A stretch of DNA of 15,616 bases from CAYGZC01 sp964354225. Lineage in GTDB: Bacteria; Bacteroidota; Ignavibacteria; UBA10030; SZUA-254. Made by a program: the position numbers and the translations under genes. Below the pieces are notes generated by a model that worked only from the letters and a program-made list of their open reading frames with translations, did no database searches and was not told where the DNA came from. Below are positions 7,462 through 13,269 of this stretch, one piece after another. The stretch covers positions 1-15,616 of the forward strand of contig CAYGZC010000361.1 of assembly GCA_964354225.1 (NCBI GenBank), read 5' to 3'. Position 1 is the stretch's first letter, and every line of letters starts with the position of its first letter.

Positions 7462-10400
7462 TTACTTCAACAGCATCATCTTTTTTGAATCAGAGAGATG
7501 TTGCCCATTCAGAGTCATAGCTGTCACACGGTAGATATACATACCACTTGCCAATTGCGAAGCATCAAACATAACTTCATGATACCCAGCTTCCTTGGTA
7601 CCTTCTACCAGCGTCATCATCTTTCGCCCCATCATATCATACACATCAATACCTACGTTCGCATCATGTGGCAACCCGTAAGTGATTGTCGTCGTCGGAT
7701 TGAAGGGATTCGGATAATTCTGTGTCAACTCAAAACTCACCGGAATAACTTTCGTTACCTTGTTCACCGTAAACTTCCGGCTCGTCCCTTGCTGCTCGAA
7801 TGTGTATGAACTCATCTTCTTCATGTTTATTGATTTTTGATCCAGTTCATCATAGAGATCTATACTGATATCACCAGGCAATTTCCCTATTCTACTGTTA
7901 TCCCATGTGAGAGTGACTGTTCCTTCTCTCGAGGTGTTCACAATAAATTCCCAATCCGCTTTATCAGAAGTTTTGTAATCTCTTGCATAAGCGTTCCCGT
8001 ACATCTTGGGATAACTCTCACCCTTTACCAGGAAACTTACCTCTACATATTCCTGCATCGGGCTCCGCGGCGGTCGTGCTGCATCATACAAAGGATCAAA
8101 TCCTATGGTTGCATCCTTATGCACACCAAATGAAGCTATCCCATCGTTGTATTCCTGTGCATCCACTACGAACTTAGCATTGAGATCTACACCCCAATCT
8201 GTCGGTGTTGCTTCTACAAAGACAGGTGAATTCTTCGGAATCGGCACTCCGACTGTCGGTGTGTACTGTATCGTTATCCCATCTACTAGCATAGGTATCC
8301 AGTATCCGTTCCATACGCCAAGGGTCGTTCCTTCCACAAAATATGTCCCGCCGCTATACCCATACAGTACGTTTGATAACCACCCAGCGACTGCGGCTTG
8401 TACCATATTCTTTGTAGTACTCCCAACAGTAAATTTCAAACTGTCCTTGAGCATAGATACCGCAAAAGGATTGCCAATTATGTTGAAACCACTAACCAAA
8501 GCTTTATTTGCTGTGCTGAGCGGTGTTCCAACTGCATCGATAACTTGCGCGCTGTTGGATCCTAACCAGTACCCCTGTCCCATGTTCAATGTCGATGGTA
8601 CTGAGTATCCGCCTGAAGGACTATACTGGAATGTATAATACGGCGTCGCACCATAATCATCTCCAAACACTCCAGCTGGTGTCATATCAACCTGCTGCAT
8701 CGCAGGACTCACTAAGTTCCATCCAGCAGCAGCATTGTATGCGATACTATTTGTCGCAAGAATTTGGAATGTATGATTGCTGATATCAGATTCCTCATTC
8801 ATTACCGAATCGCGTGCAATAACTTTGATACTTGCACCACTCGATGCCGCACCCGGTGTCCAGTTGAAGGAATAGACGTTCCCGTTTGTGGAATCTATGA
8901 GTGTATAAGGTGCTGTACCTGTTAGCGAATAGTAAATGTAGTGTCTGAGTACACCTGTAGCATCACTTGATGTCCAGGTGATATTATATGGCTGTCCGAC
9001 GACCAGGAACTCTCCGCCGTTGGGTGCAGTCACCGTCACTACTGGCTTCGTGCTGTCACCAATCAATACAAGGAAACTTGACGGTGTCTCTGTCGCTGGT
9101 GATGTATATTCATAATATGGGATATCTCTTAGGTTCCTATATTTACCTGTTGCGAGTTCATACAATGTGGGTTTGAATCCACTTGGTAATCCCGCAATTG
9201 GGAATTCAATTGTGACAAGTGTGTCTGTGTGATCTGTCAATGCCTTAAGGTCCCAATGTTTAGCTGTTGTTGCAGTGCTCGCTTCTTCTTTCTTGATGTC
9301 ATCCGAATAGTTTTCAAGCGGTTGACCGGGAGCTAACAAGAAATAGAGGTACAGATAGTCACTGGGTGGCGGAGGTGGTGCTACGATGTCAAGAGTATCA
9401 ACACCGTCCAGACCGGTAGGATCAAATCCAGCAAAAATATCATTCGATGTAGGATTCACGTATCCACCTGCCCAAATACCTTTCGCGTTGCCGTGCCCCG
9501 GTCCGATCCATGGGAAGTAGTCAACATTCTCACTCACAGCATTACCGAGATTCGAAGCCGGTACAGCGTTCTTCATATCGGTAACTGATGGCTTCGGCGC
9601 ACGCGGCACTTCGAGTGTACCGGTGTTGTCCTGGGGACCGTGCAATGAACCCCACGAATTGTGTTGAGCATCGATAACTGAAGGAGAAGTATTGTTGATG
9701 CCGTACGCTCCATTACTGCTGATTGTATTGTTCTCTGATGCAGTACAACTGCTCGTTCCAATACCGAGGAAAGCCATTCCTGCCGAAGTGTTATTATGAA
9801 CGTAGGTGTTCTTCACGGTAATGTTATTGCAGAGTTCTGAACCACCCAAATCTCCGTACTGTCCAACGGTGCCAACACTCACTCCATGGCGTACGTTGTT
9901 ATAGCTTTCAAGACCATCGACGGTGATGTTGTGGGAAAGATATATTGCTAATCCATCGCCCGGGACGTTACTGGCTGTGTTGCTATAACATTTGGAATTT
10001 CCACTAATACTAGAGCTCGTCGCACCGGCATAATTATCTTTGTATAAATAAATGCCGATACCAGCATTGTTATAACATTCCACATCGATTAAGGTTGTGT
10101 TTGTATTGTTGTAAGCGATTATTCCTCCTTGATGCCAGTCGCTAACGGTTCCAAGATTACCGTATGATTTTATTCGTCGTATGATCGGATTCGACGTCGA
10201 ATAAAGGTATACTCCGCGATCCGCATTATTGTAAAAATCACAATCCTCAATGACGTGATTTGAGTGAGTCCCATAGTCTCCTAATTCTATACCGTCTCCG
10301 ACATTATCATGGGATGTTACCTTCTGTACAAGTATCGATGAACACGAAGCCCTGGTTTTTATCCCTTCGTTTGTTGTGGAATGATGAACCATCGTATTCT

Positions 10401-12831
10401 TGAGAGTAACGCTATCAGCAAAATCGAATCGAACGTTCGTGTATGTTGCATGGTGTATCTCAAAACCGTCAATCACGATATTCCTGACCCGGCTTGCGTC
10501 ACTGGTCCCTTTCACATAGATCCCTTCGGTTCTTGTTGATCCGCCATCGATGATAGATTCTGATGCACTCCCTTCCGTACGTGCACCACCTCTCGGATCG
10601 ACTCCTGCTTGTGCACCGAGCAATGAAACGGTTTTCGTGATAGTTACCATTTCAGGATATGTACCCGCAGCCACGTTAACCGTACTTCCAGAAACAAGAT
10701 TCACACCTTCCTGAATCCGACCTGTGGCACCAGTCTGTGAGCCAAGTGCGTGCACGGTAAGCAATGACATATCCGGCTGGAAGCCCATAGTTGTAGGGTT
10801 GGTATCCGTTCCGTTGTTCAGGATCGGTGTAAAATCAACCGTACCAGAGATCTTTCCCATAACCACGGCCGGATCGGTAGTACCCCACCAGTTGCAGGAG
10901 ACATCAATCACAGCCGATGTCAGATTTTTAAATGTGGAGATACTGTTGTAGTGTGCTTGGGCGTTTGTGATAGTCCCTGTCCCTATGTTGCGAAGGTAGA
11001 CCTGGTATGGTGTTCCAACGGTTGTTACAGTGTTATTCAGTATCTGCACATTATTCAGATTCGGATTAAGCATATCAAGGTCATAAGCATACATGTAAAT
11101 GACAGGAAATAATGCAGAGGGAGTACCGTCAATCGTGTTATTCTTGACGGTTAATCCTGTTTCAGAGCGCCTGGCGCTGCTGAAAATAGCGCCTATATAT
11201 GGCGTATTCAAATGAAATTCATTGTCCTCAATGCTCGAATTTGATGTGTTCGTAAGTTCAAATCCGATATATCCACAATTTGAAACGATATTTTTCTTTA
11301 CTGTCCAATAAGTATGATCTCCCCACTTGGCTGGATTAACATTATAATCATTACCAACGAGAATACCATTATAACCTAAGTTAAGGAACGAGTTATCCTG
11401 GATGGTAATATATGAAGTGCTTCCAACCCAAGCTTGAATACCACTTCCGATGGTATTATAGCCAGGCGAACTAAAATTCTGTATTACAAATCCTTTAATA
11501 GTCACATTGGTTACCCCATTGCTAATCTTGAATGCGTCAGCGTTTGCACCACCGCCATCAACAACAGGTGCGTTGGTCCCGGGGCCTGGTGAGTCATCTC
11601 CTGAATCACCTAAAAGTGTAAGAGATTTATTAACAGTTATGTTTCCTGCATACGTTCCTGCAGCCACGTTCACAATATCGTTTGCAATAGCATTATCAAT
11701 ACCATCTTGTATGGTCGTGAAGTGGGCATTGCCGATTGACGATACGGCAAATTCACTTACTACAATGTCTCCCTGACCTCTATTCACTCCTCGCTGTTCC
11801 ATCGAGAAGAACAAGATGATCGTGCTTGCATCCTTTAAGTATGCATGCGGCATCATGTCCCAGGAAATGTTTGCACCATGGACAGCATCAGTGAATGCTT
11901 TCGATGTACTCCACGATGTTCCTGCATTAGTTGAAAAAACGTACTCAATTGGCTGAGAGCCGTCGGAGTAAGCGGGTGCATGGAATACAATAAGACTGTT
12001 GGTATTGTACTTCAGGATCGACGGATCGCATGATGCTCCACCCGATGGTGCCGTCGTTATGTTTGTGGCAGAGGACCATGGAACAGTGCTCGGTGTTGTG
12101 GTTGAAGTTAATTTAAGATAATCCCAACTTGTACTTACAAGAAAGTATGTACTGCCATCCTTGCATACTTTTGGAATCTGATAACCAGCAGTATTACCAA
12201 TATAAGTGCATGTTGCATCCCAGGAATTAGTAGTGCCATTGTAAAGTATAAAAGCCGTACCCTTCGATTCCTGTTGGACTCCATAAAACAATCGGATGTC
12301 GTCCCCTTCTGCTATAGCATCAAGGTGAAAAGCCCCAGTGGACAATGTTCCGTTAAATATCATCGACTGTCCTGACCAACCCCCGCCTGAATAGGTATTC
12401 GCATATATATCACCTTCCAAAGCTTTCACGTCTGCACCTATCACCCATATCTTCCCATCCGCTTCGACAATTGTTGCATTCCTAAAATTTGAGGTGACAT
12501 CAATCGCAACTGCGTCCAACACCTTCGTTTCCGAAGACCATGTAGTGCCAGAGTTTGTGGAGGTCTTCACATAGACATCGTATTTCAAATCGTCAGGATT
12601 GTTGTTATGAGTGAACGATGTCTGAGATTTTGAGTAGATCAGATACCAAGTACCACCCGCCGATTTCAGTAATGATGGATCTCGCTCGTAATATCCATCC
12701 CCGCTTGAATTACTTGTGTTGGTGAGATTGATAGCGGGCGTGACATAGTAGTTCGTCTGCGCAACACTTGTTTGCAAAAAAATGCAAACAAATATTAAAG
12801 TTGCACAAAGAAAAAAATTAAAAGTTTTCAT
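7462..12831 (-). CDS. Giant secreted beta-helix protein with BNR-like propeller and T9SS sorting domain (gene D)
   Basis: Predicted 1789-residue exported protein; positions are approximate. Residues 1-25 are a signal peptide ending SVAQ. Residues 26-362 form a BNR/sialidase-like beta-propeller with Asp-box-like STNSGTTW and STNAGTSW, without a recognisable sialidase active site. Residues 365-680 and 687-1105 are two right-handed parallel beta-helices, each opening with a VNVAAGTY strand and ending in an NWWG or NSWG motif; the second is rich in DGIELGD and GVYLYST-like coils. Residues 1130-1255 are a divergent PPPPP-type copy of the proline-rich module. Residues 1260-1355 are Ig-like (APNGGEFLVVG, ITWTSSD). 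Residues 1365-1540 are a GWNLVS/GFNIIG pair, and 1545-1690 a clear module copy (DATIGFD, ARPPRSP, LTWDNS). Residues 1697-1789 are the T9SS sorting domain (NYPNPFNPTTTI, KKMMLLK). The start is fixed by AGAAGGAGG close upstream. Likely surface glycan binding or adhesion; a lyase role is possible but no catalytic residues are evident. Confidence 0.93.
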   Translation of the reverse strand: MKTFNFFLCATLIFVCIFLQTSVAQTNYYVTPAINLTNTSNSSGDGYYERDPSLLKSAGGTWYLIYSKSQTSFTHNNNPDDLKYDVYVKTSTNSGTTWSSETKVLDAVAIDVTSNFRNATIVEADGKIWVIGADVKALEGDIYANTYSGGGWSGQSMIFNGTLSTGAFHLDAIAEGDDIRLFYGVQQESKGTAFILYNGTTNSWDATCTYIGNTAGYQIPKVCKDGSTYFLVSTSWDYLKLTSTTTPSTVPWSSATNITTAPSGGASCDPSILKYNTNSLIVFHAPAYSDGSQPIEYVFSTNAGTSWSTSKAFTDAVHGANISWDMMPHAYLKDASTIILFFSMEQRGVNRGQGDIVVSEFAVSSIGNAHFTTIQDGIDNAIANDIVNVAAGTYAGNITVNKSLTLLGDSGDDSPGPGTNAPVVDGGGANADAFKISNGVTNVTIKGFVIQNFSSPGYNTIGSGIQAWVGSTSYITIQDNSFLNLGYNGILVGNDYNVNPAKWGDHTYWTVKKNIVSNCGYIGFELTNTSNSSIEDNEFHLNTPYIGAIFSSARRSETGLTVKNNTIDGTPSALFPVIYMYAYDLDMLNPNLNNVQILNNTVTTVGTPYQVYLRNIGTGTITNAQAHYNSISTFKNLTSAVIDVSCNWWGTTDPAVVMGKISGTVDFTPILNNGTDTNPTTMGFQPDMSLLTVHALGSQTGATGRIQEGVNLVSGSTVNVAAGTYPEMVTITKTVSLLGAQAGVDPRGGARTEGSASESIIDGGSTRTEGIYVKGTSDASRVRNIVIDGFEIHHATYTNVRFDFADSVTLKNTMVHHSTTNEGIKTRASCSSILVQKVTSHDNVGDGIELGDYGTHSNHVIEDCDFYNNADRGVYLYSTSNPIIRRIKSYGNLGTVSDWHQGGIIAYNNTNTTLIDVECYNNAGIGIYLYKDNYAGATSSSISGNSKCYSNTASNVPGDGLAIYLSHNITVDGLESYNNVRHGVSVGTVGQYGDLGGSELCNNITVKNTYVHNNTSAGMAFLGIGTSSCTASENNTISSNGAYGINNTSPSVIDAQHNSWGSLHGPQDNTGTLEVPRAPKPSVTDMKNAVPASNLGNAVSENVDYFPWIGPGHGNAKGIWAGGYVNPTSNDIFAGFDPTGLDGVDTLDIVAPPPPPSDYLYLYFLLAPGQPLENYSDDIKKEEASTATTAKHWDLKALTDHTDTLVTIEFPIAGLPSGFKPTLYELATGKYRNLRDIPYYEYTSPATETPSSFLVLIGDSTKPVVTVTAPNGGEFLVVGQPYNITWTSSDATGVLRHYIYYSLTGTAPYTLIDSTNGNVYSFNWTPGAASSGASIKVIARDSVMNEESDISNHTFQILATNSIAYNAAAGWNLVSPAMQQVDMTPAGVFGDDYGATPYYTFQYSPSGGYSVPSTLNMGQGYWLGSNSAQVIDAVGTPLSTANKALVSGFNIIGNPFAVSMLKDSLKFTVGSTTKNMVQAAVAGWLSNVLYGYSGGTYFVEGTTLGVWNGYWIPMLVDGITIQYTPTVGVPIPKNSPVFVEATPTDWGVDLNAKFVVDAQEYNDGIASFGVHKDATIGFDPLYDAARPPRSPMQEYVEVSFLVKGESYPKMYGNAYARDYKTSDKADWEFIVNTSREGTVTLTWDNSRIGKLPGDISIDLYDELDQKSINMKKMSSYTFEQQGTSRKFTVNKVTKVIPVSFELTQNYPNPFNPTTTITYGLPHDANVGIDVYDMMGRKMMTLVEGTKEAGYHEVMFDASQLASGMYIYRVTAMTLNGQHLSDSKKMMLLK

Positions 12832-12834
12832 AAA

Positions 12835-12844
12835 TCCTCCTTCT
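12835..12844 (-). promoter_or_regulatory. Strong Shine-Dalgarno of gene D
   Basis: The minus strand reads AGAAGGAGGATTTATG, giving an AGAAGGAGGA tract 3 bases before the ATG at 12831. It fixes the start of gene D. None of the other four visible gene starts (aspS, A, B, C) has a comparable site, which fits the rare use of Shine-Dalgarno pairing known from Bacteroidota and makes D stand out. Confidence 0.85.
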
Positions 12845-12883
12845 GGATTGTTATGATTTTCTAGATTGTTTTTGTTTTGTTAA

Positions 12884-12928
12884 TTATAATTTCTTTACAT
12901 ATGACCCCTTATTATTCGATGTAATCAT
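12884..12928 (-). other. Possible 14-codon leader ORF upstream of gene D
   Basis: The minus strand has GGAGGTG two bases or fewer before an ATG at 12928, opening MITSNNKGSYVKKL and stopping with TAA. The ribosome site matches the anti-Shine-Dalgarno well but the spacing to ATG is short. It ends 52 bp before the D start. There is no run of a single amino acid as in classical attenuation peptides, so this may be chance or a ribosome loading site. Confidence 0.2.
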
Positions 12929-13177
12929 ACACCTCCATATAATAGATTAATAATGTGAATTATAAATGTTCCCCTACGACACAAATTTATTGGCTATGAT
13001 TAATAATGCTTATTATTGCAAAGGAAAAGACACAATTATTGTACATAATACCAAGATGAGAATCAATGTTTTTAATGTATATATTTATCAAAATAAAAAA
13101 ATGCGAAAAGTTAATACTATTTTTACTATAACATCTTTTGGGTACATTAACTCAAACTTCTAAAGTACTTTCTCAAC

Positions 13178-13236
13178 CGATATGAATGATTCAAGGGATA
13201 TAAAGATAGATTTATCTCTTAAAGTCGTTCATATCG
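13178..13236 (+). repeat. Long imperfect inverted repeat (hairpin) downstream of gene E
   Basis: The arms CGATATGAATGA (13178-13189) and TCGTTCATATCG (13225-13236) pair with one G-U wobble. Pairing continues inward through a small internal loop into AAGGGATA with TATCTCTT, leaving a loop of roughly 12 bases. The wobbles fall so that a plus-strand RNA folds better than a minus-strand RNA. There is no adjacent T run on the minus strand, so it is not a standard terminator for gene E. It could be a structured RNA, a processing or stability hairpin, or a remnant of a small mobile repeat. Confidence 0.5.
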
Positions 13237-13269
13237 CAATATCGAGAGTTCTAATTTTTCTTAGACACT

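Larger units (their letters stand above)
12832..13269. other. AT-rich intergenic region between genes E and D
   Basis: These 438 bp hold the end of the E transcript and the leader of D. Seen here: the Shine-Dalgarno of D; an exact TATAAT on the minus strand (12883-12888), about 50 bp before the D start but without a matching -35 element, so weak evidence in such AT-rich DNA; a 14-codon minus-strand ORF (12884-12928); the palindrome AAAGTACTTT (13162-13171); and a long hairpin (13178-13236). No classical stem plus T-run terminator is seen directly after the E stop codon. A 65-codon plus-strand ORF here (12966-13163) lacks coding features and is not called. Confidence 0.6.

Noticed and set aside
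8105..8638. Open plus-strand frame of 177 codons opposite gene D
   Set aside because: It lies wholly inside the GWNLxS and proline-rich module coding region of D, which has clear family motifs on the minus strand. No ribosome site or domain is seen in it.
9573..9761. Second minus-strand frame of 62 codons inside gene D
   Set aside because: It overlaps the second beta-helix of D in another frame and shows no features of its own.
12966..13163. Plus-strand frame of 65 codons in the E-D gap
   Set aside because: The DNA is very AT-rich, no Shine-Dalgarno precedes the ATG, and the peptide is a biased mix of Asn, Ile, Tyr and Lys with no signal or domain. It fits chance in non-coding DNA.
13251..13264. 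CTAATTTTTCTTAG as a terminator for gene E
   Set aside because: The stem is only 4 bp and AT-rich, and the T run is in the loop on the plus strand, so it cannot serve as a normal minus-strand terminator.
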